Below are positions 26,673 to 40,458 of a stretch of DNA of 64,000 nt, piece after piece. Numbering within the stretch: the stretch's first letter is position 1; each line of letters opens with the position of its first letter. Source of the stretch: Callaeas wilsoni (Eukaryota > Chordata > Aves > Passeriformes > Callaeidae); NCBI GenBank assembly GCA_013398955.1, contig VWPU01017830.1, positions 62,001 through 126,000 on the forward strand, in the 5' to 3' direction. A program made the translations under genes and the position numbers. The notes below the pieces were generated by a model that worked only from the letters and a program-made list of their open reading frames with translations, searched no databases and was not told the origin of the DNA.

Positions 26673-29600
26673 TTAGAAATCAAGCTGCTTATATACATAG
26701 TGAGGGAAACTTTATCTCGAGCATTTTCAAGTGTGGCATGTGCAGTATAACAGCTAGACAGGCAGGGTGGTGTTCACCTGCCCTAATTTAAGGTTTCACA
26801 CACTGTATTTGTGATGGTGTTTGTTATCATGACCTGCCTCATATTCAGCTTAGAAACATGAAGGCACCTTCAGAAACAAATTTATTTGACTTAGCTTAAG
26901 TATTTGAAAGGGGATGAGATTAGCACTGCTCTGGTAAGGGCTAATTTCTCCCCAGTGATGATAAACAGAGCCTGAATGGCTACTTTGTATTCTATTATCT
27001 AACTTTTAGACACTGAAATTTCAGTAATGCTGCTGTCATTTGTGATTACCTGATTTATATATACTTTTTGGAGAAGAGACAAAATATTCAGGCCTAAGGC
27101 TAGTGGAACATTTTGACAGTTTGTTTTTGCTCCCTATACAGTCTCGTTCCACTCATACTGCTTCACAGCACAATGAAAATAAGGGCAATGAGGTCTACAT
27201 GGAACAATCACATGAGTGCCTTTTGGCGCTAACAGATGTTCAGTAGTGATTCTGATTTTGATTTGCTTAGGATGTGCTCTCCTGCTTTCTACAGCTGTCT
27301 GCCCAACCCTACTGCTGTACAGCAGAGTACCCATAATAAAAGTCATAGAAAGGACTGTGTTTCTGGGTGTCAGTAACCTCTAAGGTACAATGACACCATG
27401 TCAATAAATTTCTGATAAATATGCATTGTATTTCTATTTTATCTCTGTAGTGGTGTAACCATAGCACGAACACATGTTATCTGGTAGAGGAGAAGGGTGG
27501 TCTAATGCAGTAAACTCCAAATGGGGTTTGCACACCCTCTCCCCAACCTTTTGGGGAGAAAAAAGATTTTTAAAAAAATATTAATAAAATAAAAAATAAA
27601 AAACCCCAAACACCATATGTAACAGTAGTGTTATATTTTGTCTTTAACTTATCCTTTAAAAATTTTTATGGGTATTTTTATAATATTAATACAATATTAT
27701 TAATAACAATAGATGATATATACATATACACAGCACAAATGTACATGTACAGTAGTACATGTATGTAGTCTAGAAATAAATATATATTGGGTTGTGCACT
27801 TGAAAATTTTTTACTGATAGAGATGCATGATCAAGAAATCTTGGAGCCTAGTGGTGTAGTGGATATGAAAATGTTTAAAATTTGACAGCAAGATTTTCTA
27901 GAGGATGTCTGTCAGAGCCCTTCATGGCATTTTTGATAGTTTCATGAAACTAAAGGCTTCTGTTCTGCTGATCTCATCTGATGCAGAAATTGTCTCCTGT
28001 TTATTTGAGGTAAACACTACCTTGAGCAATGTATTCTCAAGGTGATAGACTTGTCATCACTTAGTGGAAAACACAGAATGGCCTCTAACGGACTCTAGAG
28101 AGAGCAGAAAGTAGGCAAATCAAAGCAGGACTTTTAAAATATATTTAAAGTGTGAATCATGAAGAAACAGACCTTGCTAAGGAGTGCCTGTTATGAGGTT
28201 TTAAAAGTAACAACACAGTCACCTTATTGGCAGGGCTGCCTATGGGACAGATGAAATTGATTGGGGGGGCTACCTATGCCTTTGTCATTTCAGACAGGCA
28301 GGCTTGCATCCAAATGATGCCAATGGTTTTTATCTTCTTCTTTGTGGATTTAAGCTGAGGATAAAACCTGATATTTCACATTTTTTATCACATTATGAGT
28401 TATCATAAATTATTTAGGTTTCAAATTTGGTGACTAGGATCATGCTGGGTTCAAATAAGCTAGTTAAGGGTGATAGGAAGTGGTGTGTGTAGTTCTTATC
28501 AAGTGTCAGAAGTCGTCAAGAAAGATCAGTGAAACATCTTGGAGAAAGAATAAGAAGGGCATGCACAGTGGTGCTGTAAAGTGTGGTAAGTTGTCACTGA
28601 GCTATTTGTGAGTTTGCCTGTGTAGGAGGAGTTGTCCTGTTTAGCCAGCAGCAGAGCCTATCAGTCCCAGTTTCCTACAGGGATAACTGTCAAGACCATG
28701 TTGCATAAATTTCCAATCTTCTAGTGCAGGAAGAGACTGAACTACTTGTAACAAAGGAGATTGTACCTTCATGCTGTTTTTTTCAGTGTAATCATAACAT
28801 TTTAAGAGCAGTTTGGGATCTTTGAATGGTGTTTGCAGGACTGATTTTCAGTTCTGAGAACCTGAATTTTCAAATGACGTCTTTAGTACTGATAGAACTT
28901 AACATATCTGAAAATCTCTTCTCAGACTTCCTTTATGTGTCAGTCATTAGTTTAGTTTATTCCTTTAGAGTTTATTTTTTGAAGAATAGTTACAAAAGGA
29001 CTGCTTTCCTCATGCAGGACAGTGTCTGCATTTTATCAATAATCTACTGTTTAAAGCTACAGGATGTTGATGTGAGCCAGGAGCCATTTTCTCAGAATGA
29101 TGGACATTACTCTTGGGTTGTACTTGGAAACTGAAAACATCTGACGACCTTTCCTTAGGTTACTTCTGCAAATTTCCCAGCTCTGTCTTCAGATCTGTCC
29201 AAATTTCTTAATTGTGCTTTTCAAGATTTGAGTGATGAAATTCCTCCGGGAGAGTTGCAAGCTTTCCAGCAAGAGTCTCCATTTTTGTAATTTCAACATT
29301 TACAAGATGTCACTTTAGGTAAATGCACATTAACAAATTATGAGGGGACATAAATTTAACGCATCACTTATAATACTAAAGCATCAGCCTGGACATGTGC
29401 TTCTCTCCTAATGTGATGTAACTTGTCTCCAGAGCATGTATGTATCTGTTGCAGAGCAGTGGAAAATATTTTTTTACATTAATGTACCAACATACCAGAT
29501 TGTAATTTGTCTGTATCACAGTTCCATAGATAACCAAATGACCTGTACTGTCCAAGCCTGAACTTTTTGTATGAAAGTGGTTTTTCACACTACTCTAACT

Positions 29601-31809
29601 CCTTTGCTTTTAGTGTCATGATCGCCTGGTTTGCATTCTAATGTTTGCCTGGCACAATTCCCTTCTTGAAGTGAGAAACACTCATGCTCCTTCTGCTTCT
29701 GTACTAGGGAGCACTAATAGCATCTGGGTGCGAACCTGTAGATAGATAACACAAAAAAATGGGGATCAAAGACTGTGAAGTTAAAAAGAATCTTAAAAAT
29801 GCATAAAATACATATTGAAACAAGCGCTAGCAAAAGTTATTGCTGTTCTGAGTTCTGTTGGAGGGTATTTAGGACATACACTTGGTTGAAGTGTTCATGG
29901 CTTCCATTTGGCAGGTGTGCTCAGGGATCTCACATTTTGTATTAATGCATCTAACCGAGGTATGCCATGTCCTGTGTATAAAGAAGTGATGTAAGATGTG
30001 ATTAATGTCATCTGGGAAGCAAAGCGCATCATAACTTGCCAGTTGTCTTCCCTCAGTCTGTTCTGAGCCTCTTCCAAGTCATCCAAACCCAAGAAAGATC
30101 TTTATGATATGTTTTTATGACCTTTATGAGTAATCAAACTGCTGGTTTTCTTGGGTTGCTTCATAAGAATGCAGTCTCGTGTTTTTTTGACATTAATTCT
30201 ATGAGCTAGTGTTAGTTCTTTTTTACTCCCAATAACTCCCAAAGGTTCCAATGAAAGTTAGGTTCCTCACATATTGCTCACTGTATTGAGGAACAGAGAA
30301 TGTCCCTGTCCAAAGACTTCATTGTATGTGGAAACAGGATGTGAATTATTATAAATTGTGCCTGGACTGGAGGAAAGTAAATGATAATAATGAATATTGA
30401 GAAATATAATCACTGTCACTGCATTTCAGTGCTTTCATTTTAGTTAAATATAGCTAGATAATCCTTTCTATTGAGATTCGCATTGATAATCAACAGATGA
30501 TTTCACAGGAGTTGTGGCAACAGTATATGTTGAGAAGGTCCTCCACAGGGAGGAGTGAGAAAGTTATCTCTTTTCTTGCATTATGGAGAAGTAAAATATA
30601 TAATAAAACTCAACTGAAGCATTTCTTTTTAGAAGGGGCTTTTTGAAATGAACAGCAAAATTTGGATGTCTTGCTGGAGTTGAGATATTAAAAAATATTC
30701 AATGCCTTTTTTCAGAAGGTACAGACTGTCACTGTCTTATTTTGAATCTGCCTGGCAAAAATGCTGCCATTTTCTGCACTGATGACTGAAGCCTCAGGAT
30801 GACCTGAATCACAACAAGGGTCTTGCAGTGGATATCTGTAGGGAAACTCTAGTTCAAATTGATTTTTATGCTGCATTATAAGACAAAATTTGACATATGG
30901 TTTTCTGTAGAAAATTTTAAAACTTTAATACTAAAAAATATTTTTTTTTCATCAAGTTCAGAAAGGAAATCACAAGTAAATAAAGGAGAAAGAATTATCT
31001 TGTTTGTTCAAGTTGCAGAGAAATTATAAAAGTAAAGCTTGAAATCAAAATTGCTTTGCCATAGAGATTTGTCAAGGTAATACATTTGATAATAACATCA
31101 CCACATCAAGAAACAACTTAAAAAAACCCCAACCTGGTAAATCTGTTTCTTAGAGTAGGTTAATTTTGAAGCTTTTTTTCTTGTTGTATAAGAAAGCACG
31201 TCTCCAAAAATACAAGGTTTTCACAGTTCAAAAAAATAAATACTCAGAATTTGTTTTACAACAGTAGAAATTTGACTGATTATACATTGCAACTACAGCT
31301 GGTCTTTATGGAAATGAGCATGCAAAAACTAATGTGTTCTGTATTTCATGGCGTTAAATAGGATTCTGTACAACTTCTGAATATCTGAGAAGGAGGGTTC
31401 CAGAGATGACGGGACTGTCTGGCCTCAGCAGCTGTTCCCCTAATTCCCTGCTGTTACATCAGACACCTGTGGGTTTCCGGTGGGGCTTTCTCAGCTTCTT
31501 GCTCACTCAGTGCTGCACCTGAGGTGACCTGGTGAGAGGGACAATGTCATAGCGCAAACTTAGTGCGGCTGAACTCTGCCATTCACACTAAGCCTCAACT
31601 CCTCTGGGTGTGTAAACTCCTGGAGCAATCCCACTAGATTTTTGCAATTAAAAAAGGTGACATTGTTGGCAAGTGACTTTTTAATCCTCCTCTATGTCTT
31701 GGAATCATGATTTTGTGTTCCTTACTAAAGCAAATCATCTTTGTTTTTCCAGGAAAGAATGAGAAAATGGTAATTATACATACACATACTCTGTGGACTT
31801 TTTAATGTA
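26673..31809. other. Intron stretch between LTRs, nothing identified
   Basis: AT-rich DNA with an A/T-only tract region around 27570-27790 that contains a 9-bp hairpin (27538-27559) and the palindrome TGTACATGTACA (27740-27751). Open frames are short and unrecognised. Confidence 0.5.
27538..27559. other. 9-bp perfect hairpin with 4-nt loop
   Basis: TCTCCCCAA pairs with TTGGGGAGA around the loop CCTT. It is followed by an A-rich tract, so on the + strand it has the look of a stem followed by a low-complexity tail; no function is implied in a vertebrate intron. Confidence 0.85.
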
Positions 31810-31813
31810 AAAC

Positions 31814-32259
31814 TGATGCCTTGTAGAGGCTGACCTGGAACAGAGGCTAGACAGAGAGAAAGGATAAAGGGCAGGTATTTATTGAAAGACCTTCACAGGG
31901 CACACCTTGGGCAGTGCAGGAGTCTCGCAGAGACTACACCCAAGATGGACAACAGTCACACGTTTTTAGCACAGATATAAGTTTTGTCCATTTGCATATC
32001 AGAGGTTAATTGTCCAATTACAGCTTCAGGCAGTGCAGTCCCATTCTCTTAGTTTGCTCCCCCCCAACTTACGTTTACATTTCTCAGGGCCTGGGACAGT
32101 GAGGTGTCCTTGATTGTCAGGCCTAGAGAGGAATTGTTGTGTTTGACCAAAATAGGAAAGGCAGTTGCTAACACTCTATATGGAGCTCAGAGTTACACAC
32201 TAAAGAATTGCAGGATTACAAATATATGAAAATATAAAAGCTAAAATCCTAAGGCATCA
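31814..32259 (-). mobile_element. Solo LTR, ERV1-like, with 9-bp terminal inverted repeats and 4-bp target duplication
   Basis: The 446-bp element starts TGATGCCTT and ends AAGGCATCA, a perfect 9-bp inverted terminal repeat, and is flanked by AAAC at 31810-31813 and 32260-32263. TG...CA ends, inverted termini and a 4-bp duplication are LTR hallmarks; 4 bp is typical of class I (gamma-like) retroviruses. On the - strand there are a TATA-like ACTTATATCTG, an ATATGCAAA octamer-like site and an AATAAA poly(A) signal (31883-31878), so transcription would run antisense to GRM8. No internal region is present. Confidence 0.88.
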
Positions 32260-32263
32260 AAAC

Positions 32264-34888
32264 CACTGAAGAAGTGTTTCACAGAACTATACTGGCAGGA
32301 TCCTAGAGAAGATTTAAAGAATGGCCAGGAAGTAGGATTGATTATATCTGGGGAAAATATAATCCCAAACACCCTCAACAGGAAGAAGATTGATGGAAAT
32401 CAATAATGTTGAAAAGCAGACTTATGGCCAATAATAGATAATTAGATATAAGTTTGTTGTGAAATATGGCAGCAGAAAGTCAAAGCTGTTTAGATTTAGA
32501 AGGATCTCAGCTAGAACAGGAGGTGACAATGCCCCTTTTTGAGAACTGCTAACGCTACAGTTAGAAAAAGTGTTACAAAGCTGGGCACTTTGGAACTAGA
32601 AAGACACTAAAATTCAGGAAAGAGTCATGTGTAGCCACCGAGGTCTTTAGGAACCCAACACTATTACCTTGGGAAGAACAGTAAAGACTGAAGTTTGTCT
32701 ATGATTAATGCAACTGGAAAAATTGGACTTTATTTGTGGTGGTTATGGTGGTTGTTGCTGTTTGCCTGCCCTCAAAAAATAGCTTTATAGATACTTGAAA
32801 AAAATGTTGATATAACAAAATCTTTATTTTTATCAAAATGGATTTTTTTTATTTTCCTCCACTTATTGCTTCTTATACTTTAATTTTGTTAAAGCTGTAT
32901 ATACTATTACTACAGTAACAAAAATTGAATTGATATGTGGTATTTTTATTCGTTACATTACCATTTTTTATTTTGTGCAGTGATTTCCTATTATCAGAAG
33001 AAGGGCAGAATTCAGTGGCTGAGAGAAAGGCACTTAGTGATATTTAGGTATTTTTGGGTAGGTCATTTTGCCCCCAGCTGTGGCTCCCAAAAGGCATGGG
33101 TTGCCTGCTGCTCTTGTGCCACCCCTGCAAGGGCAGGGTCAGTACCTCAGGTGCTGCTGTGCCCACAGGAGAGGAGGTATTTGCAGCCCCTAAAACAACT
33201 CGAGATGTCCATTTTGGTTCACTGAATTCTACGTAAAGAATTTAATAAAATAATTTAAATGTCTTCATATTTTTTTCTTCATTTCTGTTCTTAGAGAAGA
33301 TGGTAAAAAGAGCCCTCTCCAAGAGCAGAATTTGTCTCTATTTCTGATAGAAATATAACAAAATTGTATAAACATACAGAAAGTAAGAAAGTTTAAGAAT
33401 GAAATAAAGAATCAAAGAAGGTTGTTTAGGATGTCTAAGAGTTGAGGAGGGTTTCGATGACTGTTAGGATGGCTTTAGAGGTTGCCTACCTTCCTAGAGT
33501 ATCAACCTGCATGTTAGCTGCTCAGCCATCACATGGAAGAAATACTGAAATTAAATGACTGTTTTATGTTTCACTTGATACTTCTATGATAAGCTTAGAG
33601 CATGCCAGGCAAAGCAGACTTCAAAGGTGGATTTATTACTGCTTTAAGGTGACCATGGGAACCATAAGTAGGCCTGAAGTAGGGATGTCCCACTGCTGAG
33701 CATACACATGCTCAAGAGGGATGTAATTTTAGAAAAGGAAGGAATTTTGATCTCTCTGTACACTTACAGGACTTGGTGTAAGAGTCCAAGTGAACTGGTT
33801 TTCTTGGTTGTTTTTGAGGTATTTGTACTTGAGATATCAAGTGCCTAAAATCTCTATATTTCAAATTAAGATGATGTAGGATACCCTGGATCTTGCTCAA
33901 AGTGAGAGATAAGATGAGGCTAGACACTTCATCTACAGTTGCCCTTGATTTTCACCTGTGAAAAATCTGGAATATTGCTCACTAATTCTCTGACAAGCAT
34001 TTCTGGGTGACTGGAAGTGGCCACCCTACTGCTGTATCTGTAATACTCCAATGTGTTAGAAGGGAAGAGATTATCACAGTGTTACCAGGACCTTAGTGAT
34101 AAAAACAGGAATCAAAGGATTTTATGTGCACAGAGACAATACGACCTCCCAACCCATCTACCATGTAAGATTGTCAATTTAAGAACATTGGTTTCATGGA
34201 AAACCCTTCAAAAAAAGCAGGACAGCATCAAGGAGGAAAAATGTTCTGAGAAATGAATGAAATACTGAGAAACAAATTGTTCTCTTTCTCTCTCTGTATG
34301 TAACTTATGTCCACTTGAATTCTCTATGTAAGTGTGCCATTGAACGTTTGGTCCTCTTTTCTTTAAAGGCAGTTAAGGTTGATACTGATTTTTTTTTTTT
34401 TTGTGCCTGAAGGAAAGGTATTAAATTAATATTAGCAGCATATAAACTTGTTTTCTTGAAAATCTTGAGGCAAATTGTTATAATAGAAGTTATTTAGACT
34501 AAATAGCACTGAAATGTGTGCTTCAGATAAAAGGAGTCATATCTGCTAAATATCTTTAACAGAAATATATTTCTTCAGCCAAAAAATCTTTCCATAAACT
34601 ATGATGAAAATAGAAATGTCTTTACCAATTTTTCTACATGAAGTGATATTAATGCAAGGAAGAAATATTCACATTGATTTAAAAACCATAAAAAAGCATC
34701 AAGATGTATGATCCCTTGTGACAATGTGCCCAACTGAACTGTAAAAATGCAAAGAGTATTGTAACAAAATGGAATGTTACTCTATTTAAAAAAATTTCAT
34801 GTACATGACAGCAACTGGAAAAGCAGTTGCTTTGTTATGTTTATGTGTTTTGTAATCTGCTACATGAGCTTTCATATAATCGGACTAT
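32264..34888. other. Intron stretch, nothing identified
   Basis: AT-rich DNA with one GC-richer patch near 33060-33200 that has no recognisable homology. No gene supported. Confidence 0.5.
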
Positions 34889-34893
34889 ACAAT

Positions 34894-35472
34894 TGGCCGT
34901 GGTTTAATCCTAGCCAAGAGCTATGCACCATTGAGCTGCTCACTCCTTTCTCCTCAGTGGGATGTGGGACAGAATCAGCAGGGTAAGGATGAGAAAACAC
35001 ATGGGTTGAGGTAAAGACAGTTTAATAGGTAAAGCACACACAAGCTACACAAAAGAAAGAATTTATTTGCCGCTTTCCATGGGCAGGCAGCTGTTCAGCC
35101 ATCTCTAGGAAAGCAGGGCCCCATCATGTGCAACGGTTACTTGGGAAGACGTAATTCCAAACATCTCCCTCACCTCCTTCTTCTTCCCCCAATTTTATCT
35201 GAGCCAAGCATGATGCCATATGGTCTGAAATACCCCTTAATTCAGTTGGGGTCAGCTGTGCTGGCTGTGTCCCCGCCCAAGTTCTTGTGCACCCCCAGCC
35301 TCCCCCACTGGTGGGATGAGGCCAGAAAAGACCTTGACTCTGTGTAAGCTCTTCTTAGCAATAACAAAAACATCTCTGCATTATCAACAATGTTTTAATA
35401 ACAAACCCAAAACAGAGCTCCTTACTAGCTACTGTGAGGCTCATTAACTCTATCCCAGCCAAACCCAGCACA
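34894..35472 (-). mobile_element. Solo LTR, avian ERV family A (copy 2)
   Basis: Shares with copy 1 the blocks GTGGTTTAATCC, GGGTTGAGGTAAAGACAG, TTTAATAGGTAAAGC, CAGCCATCTCTAGGAAAGCA, GGGAAGACG, CCATATGG and CTTGACTCTGTGTAAGC, and ends CCCAGCACA. Preceding ACAAT (34889-34893) and following GCAAT (35473-35477) agree at 4 of 5 positions, consistent with an old 5-bp target duplication. The - strand carries ATTAAA (35026-35021), so it is antisense to GRM8. Solo; no internal genes. Confidence 0.87.
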
Positions 35473-35477
35473 GCAAT

Positions 35478-37309
35478 ATCAAAAGATGAATATATTTTAC
35501 TTATACTTTTTCACAATCTGTTGTATTACTTAGAATTTATTCACAATCTGTTCATATAATTTTATGTAACTACACCAGACTTAAGATCTGCAATGCAGCA
35601 TACAATTATTTGAGGTGCTGGTAAGATCACTCAGCATCATCAACTCCCACTGACGTCTTCTCAGCTTCAGGAAGCTTCTCAGCTTCAAGAAAACTGTAAA
35701 ATGCTATATGTCGCCAGTCAGAATCACTGTGATGAGCAAGGCTAGGAAGATGTTGAGAAAAATAATTTTTTGGAAGTTTTAACCTTACTTTTTATCATCT
35801 TTGAATAAAACCAAGCAAAAATGTATTTGCTCAATAAATTCTCAATTTCTATGTCTTTACAATTTTTTTGTGGTTGAACAAATGCTCTTGGATTGAAGGC
35901 ATGTTTGTAGAACCCATGCAAATCCATGTCTTCCTGCATGTGCACATGTAGTAGCTCTTCAAGCTCTTAGCTTGAACAGCATTTAAGCAGCACTTTAGGT
36001 TCCTCAAAATGAGTGGACTTGTATTTAAGAGTTAAAATAGGAATCCAGAATTGGGAGAACTTGTCAGGCAACCTCTCTTCCTAAATCCAATTCAACTGTT
36101 TTCACTTGATGAAATGATCAAAGATGTTTCTTGCAGTGCTGACATTGTTTTGATCAGGTTAATAATCTAATCTGGTACATAAAAAGTTTATAGTAGATAA
36201 CCTCAGACCCCCCAGTGTGTTTGTTTAAGCTGAATTGTCAAATTCCAAAGAAATTTTACCATTCTCTGTGTGTGTTTGTGCACACAAGCACATATACATA
36301 ACCAGGCATTTGCAGATATTTTGAGTGTGTGGATATTGCAAAAATGTCCTTTAAAAATACTAATCGAGGCTTGAACTTGGAATTTTCATTCCAATATGAC
36401 GAATTTAAAGACTTTTTCAAGTCAGAAAAAGTACCAAGAAGACCTATCTTATCAATAAATTGTGCAAAATTGAGTAAGGGTCTGGTGAGACAGTTTAGTG
36501 TTCTGGTTGTGTTTATGCTTGATGTTGCATTTTGCACCTCACAGTGAGTCTCTTTCAGACAAACCCTAACTCCTTTCTCATCTAGCTCTGCAGAAACAGG
36601 AGTGCAGACAGTGCCACAGAACTGTGATACTTCTCTATGTATGGCTTGTCACATGAAATAGACTGCACGTGGCAGTAGGATGAAGAAAGGAGAATCCTGT
36701 GCTCTAACTTTCATCGCCTTACTCTGTCAAGGTGCAAGGCTAATCTGTTCTATGAGCCTATGAAGTCTGGAAAAAATCTTCTGGAAGGTCTTCTGTCTTC
36801 AGTATGGAGACTTTAGCTTCCTAGATAGAAGCCTTATGCTGCTATGTAAACTTAGAAATTATGGAAGGTGTACAGTGTATATAACTGAAAGGGCTATAAC
36901 CTACTTAATTAATTCAGTGAATAAGCTATTAAAAACTTCTTGTAAAGGCCCTGTGCCTGATTTGGACAGAAGAAGAGATGTATTTCCCATATATAAATAT
37001 AAAACATAAAGACTGAGATGTGAAGGACTTGTCGGGTGGGGAGCTGTTCATGTTTATAGGTAATGTAAAGGATAATGAAGTGGTAAAATAAAGTAAATTA
37101 TAGAATGTTCAGAGCAAGTTATACCAATGAACAATATTGATCAAACAGAAAAGGTGTATGCACCTAAGCCACATGGTTTTGAAGACATTTAAATGCAGGG
37201 TAGTACAAGAACAAAAATATCCAGTGAGGAGCTTTGGCTAGCTGGGTTAAAGACATCATTAGGTATATAAATGAAGTATTAGAATAGCAAAGAGAAATTT
37301 CTTCTATAT
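35478..37309. other. Intron stretch, nothing identified
   Basis: AT-rich DNA with overlapping chance frames on both strands at 36256-36547. No repeat recognised. Confidence 0.5.
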
Positions 37310-37590
37310 GTGCTAGTGAGACTAATATTGAAGTAGCGTATTCAATTTTGAGTCCTGCAGTTAAAATAGATGGTTCAGAGAAAGAAAATGTTTAAGACCT
37401 GGAAAGTATATCTTATGATGGGAAACATAAAGAGCTCACTGAAGAGAAGGTCAAGAGGTGATTTGAACTAGTCTTTGCGTCTCTTTTCAGGAAGTGAAGA
37501 TACCCTTTGTAGAACAAAAACCATTGCGTTATCTAAAAGCTAAAACAGTGCTGCAGAAATTCAGGAAGACTTTAAAATCAGTGTTATTAT
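37310..37590 (+). mobile_element. Probable ancient CR1 fragment, sense
   Basis: Blocks in the order TATTCAATTTTGAGTCCTGCA, then AAGAGAAGGTCAAGAGGTGA, then TTTGAACTAGTCTTTG, then GCAGAAATTCAGG resemble the old CR1 3' region (..CAATTTTGGGTCC.., AGAAGGTTAAGAGGTGACTTGATTATAGTCT.., ACAAATTCAGG). Divergence is high and both borders are estimates. Confidence 0.45.
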
Positions 37591-39627
37591 CTAAGATATG
37601 AAAAGTACAGCATATAATACTGCTGAATACTGTAAGACATATCTGGAAATTTTTTTACTGAATGCTGTAGTCTTCTAGTAGTGTGGTAGTTGTGCAAAAA
37701 TATGACTTCTGCATCTGGGAATTCAGAAGCTAAGCAGGAAACAAAAGAAACTAGAATTCACTATTTCAGCCTCAAGTTATGGGTTTAAATAGGAAACTTT
37801 TAGGTTATGTAGCGTATACTGTGCTGGAGATAATACCAGGTGTTAGTAATAAGTTCTAGATTTTCTTTAACATAAAAGAATTGCATCTCAGAATAAGAAC
37901 TGAATGAAAAAGGTCATATAAACCTTTTAATTTTACAAAACATTCAACACTGCTGAAAGAGGAGAAAGATCAGACATGAAAGACTTTCTGATCAAGTAGG
38001 TTCTCTAAATGAACTGCCACCCACTCTCCAGTTACCAGTAAGAGGCCAGAATGCTGTTTCCATCTAGAATTTCCTCAAGTACCCTACCAGATAGGGGCAT
38101 AGCACAGGGAACCTCCATACAAAATATCAATGTGACTTGACAAGAAATTTTAAATACAATTTCTTTCTATTGACATAATTTCTATTCAGGGATATTTGAA
38201 TTAAGGAGTGCTGCTTTAATATGCTGCCAGGTATTTACTGTCCAGGCATGAAGCATAGTATTTGGTCACATATTGTGGCATCAGAATCTATCCTGAATAT
38301 ACTTAAATGCAAGGAAAAAACCCCTCAGGACATGGAAAAGGAAACAGTTGGGCACTAGATAAGTGGGTAGAATTAGTATACTTTGAAGATTCTGCTAAGC
38401 TAGGTTCTCACTGCTTTAATACCTGTGCTCATGGGAACAATTTTTTGTCTCATTACTTCCTATATGGATGTTAGGGAAGGCAGGATTCATTGTGTATAGC
38501 CCATGGAGTTCCTGTCCTAGCTCCTCAAATGCAGATCTGCAGTGACATGCAGACCATGTTTACATGTACAGGTTTGGACAGTTGTGCTCCCATTCCATCT
38601 GTGCTCTCAGACAGCTGAATGCAAGCCAGCAGCATGTGTTATCATAGTGCTAATCCTAAAATAATAAACCAGGTAACATGATTCTATAAGTTTTGGACTG
38701 GAGCTGGCCTATATCCAGCCAGCTCAGACTCCAGGTGAACAAGCAACTGCATCTGCTTCTGTGGTTATGCTTGTACAATCACACAGGATTTTGTGCATTC
38801 CCAGGATGTTCATATCTTTTGCTTTCCTTCCATCTGTTGTTGAATTTAGGGGGCAAAGGTGGGGCGGGGGAAAAAAAAAAGAAAAGTCATTCACTGATAT
38901 CGTGCTGACAGTAACTCAGCTATTCCTAAACTTTTTATTTTTGTGCATTATACTTTATGTTAAGTATGGTGCATTTTATCTCAACAGCAGCTCTTTATCA
39001 TTCTTTCTTTTTCTTAGTGGAGTAGAAGGAGAGATCAATAAGCTCCTGGTTATCTTGGATTGTCAATGAGCAGCAAATTTCTAGCTCAAAATATTTCAAT
39101 AGATGTTCTTGGAGATGGAACTTGAATATGTGCACATAAAGGCTGCAGATTTTGTTTCTTTTTCTTTTTAAAAATTGCCTCTTGGCAGAGTTTCTTCAAC
39201 TGAGGCTAATAGAATTGGTGATGAATAAAGAGGCAGTTTAATCAAGGCACATAACACAGCTGTTTGCTTTTTTTCTTCTCTAATGTGTGGATACAGAGTA
39301 GATTTTCTCAGCCAGCTCTAAACTCTGACCTCCTGTGAGAAATTATGGCTTTTGGCCTTTGGTCTGTTCTGATCATCAGCTGTCACAACTGAGCCCTGTT
39401 GATGACCTTAAAGTGGTTCTCAAGATAGGAAAAGAGGGTTTTTAAAAGGTGTAGAAGAGAAAAGCAGGCAACCAAACAACTGTGCATTATGTGAGCTGGC
39501 TTTCAATCTTTGCTACATACCCATCCATGAAGGTAAACAGGGTCATCCCAGGAAGCAGCAAGGTAGAAGTAAAACCATCTGAGTATTAACTGCTTGACCT
39601 CCTGTTCCAAACAGAAGGAGACACTGG
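37591..39627. other. Intron stretch, nothing identified
   Basis: AT-rich DNA. A G-rich then A-rich tract near 38849-38885 is low complexity only. No gene supported. Confidence 0.5.
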
Positions 39628-39788
39628 GCTATAGCATGGGAAACTGAAAAGTCCTTGACTTAGGGTCAGCATTGCTTAGCAACAGCTAAAACATCAGCGT
39701 GTCCTCAACATTTATTGTTATGTTAAAACCAAAATGCAGCACTGTACCAGCTACTAAGAAGTTGACTCTCATGGCTGAAACCAGGGCA
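39628..39788 (-). mobile_element. Truncated LTR related to ERV family A (copy 4)
   Basis: The blocks GAAAAGTCCTTGACTTAG, CATTGCTTAGCAACAGCTAA, ATCAGCGTGTCCTCAACAT, AAATGCAGCACTGTACCAGC and GCTGAAACCAGGGCA run in the same order as the 3' third of copies 1-3 (+ strand view). It ends at CA (39788). The remaining two thirds are missing or too diverged to see, so this is the most eroded member here. Orientation as for the others: antisense to GRM8. Confidence 0.7.
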
Positions 39789-40458
39789 ATACATATTTCA
39801 TGTGTTTTCTGTCACAGCATGAGAAAATCTGAAAGCTCTTGTCAGAGAAGACAGAAGTACTACAAGACTTAGGTTAACACACTAACTCATGCTAAGATGT
39901 CCCAATTAAGGGAAGTTACTCTCCCCATTATGAAAGTCATTGCCAATGAACATTGCTGGACCTAAATGTGTTCACTGGGAGACATCCTGATTAAGGAGAT
40001 TGCCTGAGTGTATATCCTAATTAAATAGTGTATCTAATAATAGATATTGCAACAGGTCACTGGCAGGGTGACAGGATATTCTTCCTGAGCAGGAATCTTG
40101 AAATCAGGTTTATTCATTTATTATGAACCACTGAGAACTGGGAAAAAAAAAAATCATACTATATAATGAATTCTGAATTTCTCAGGAAATGTTCCAATTA
40201 CTTTATTGGATTCAATGCATTCATAGATTTTCACAAAGAAAATAGAGAGAAACTTCTACATTAGTGATTAATTATGTAATAGATTAGTAATAGCAATTTC
40301 AGCCAAAAAGATTGACACAAATTGGTGAATCAGTAATAACAGACATGGTTGTCAATAGGTGGGTAGAAAATACTGATTTTACTGACACTACATGTTGGGA
40401 AATGTTGAATAGGTGACACATCTCAGTAGTAAAATCTTGATTTAATATATTTATAGAA

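Noticed and set aside
28670..28690. Short match to a conserved large-subunit rRNA motif (CCTACAGGGATAACTG)
   Set aside because: Only about 16 bases agree and the flanks do not continue as rRNA, so it is coincidence.
29895..30092. 65-codon - strand frame with helical-looking composition
   Set aside because: Its listed first residue comes from TTG, a stop lies just upstream, no splice signals bound it, and I recognise no family.
35126..35347. 73-codon + strand frame
   Set aside because: It is wholly inside a solo LTR (copy 2) and reads against the LTR's own orientation.
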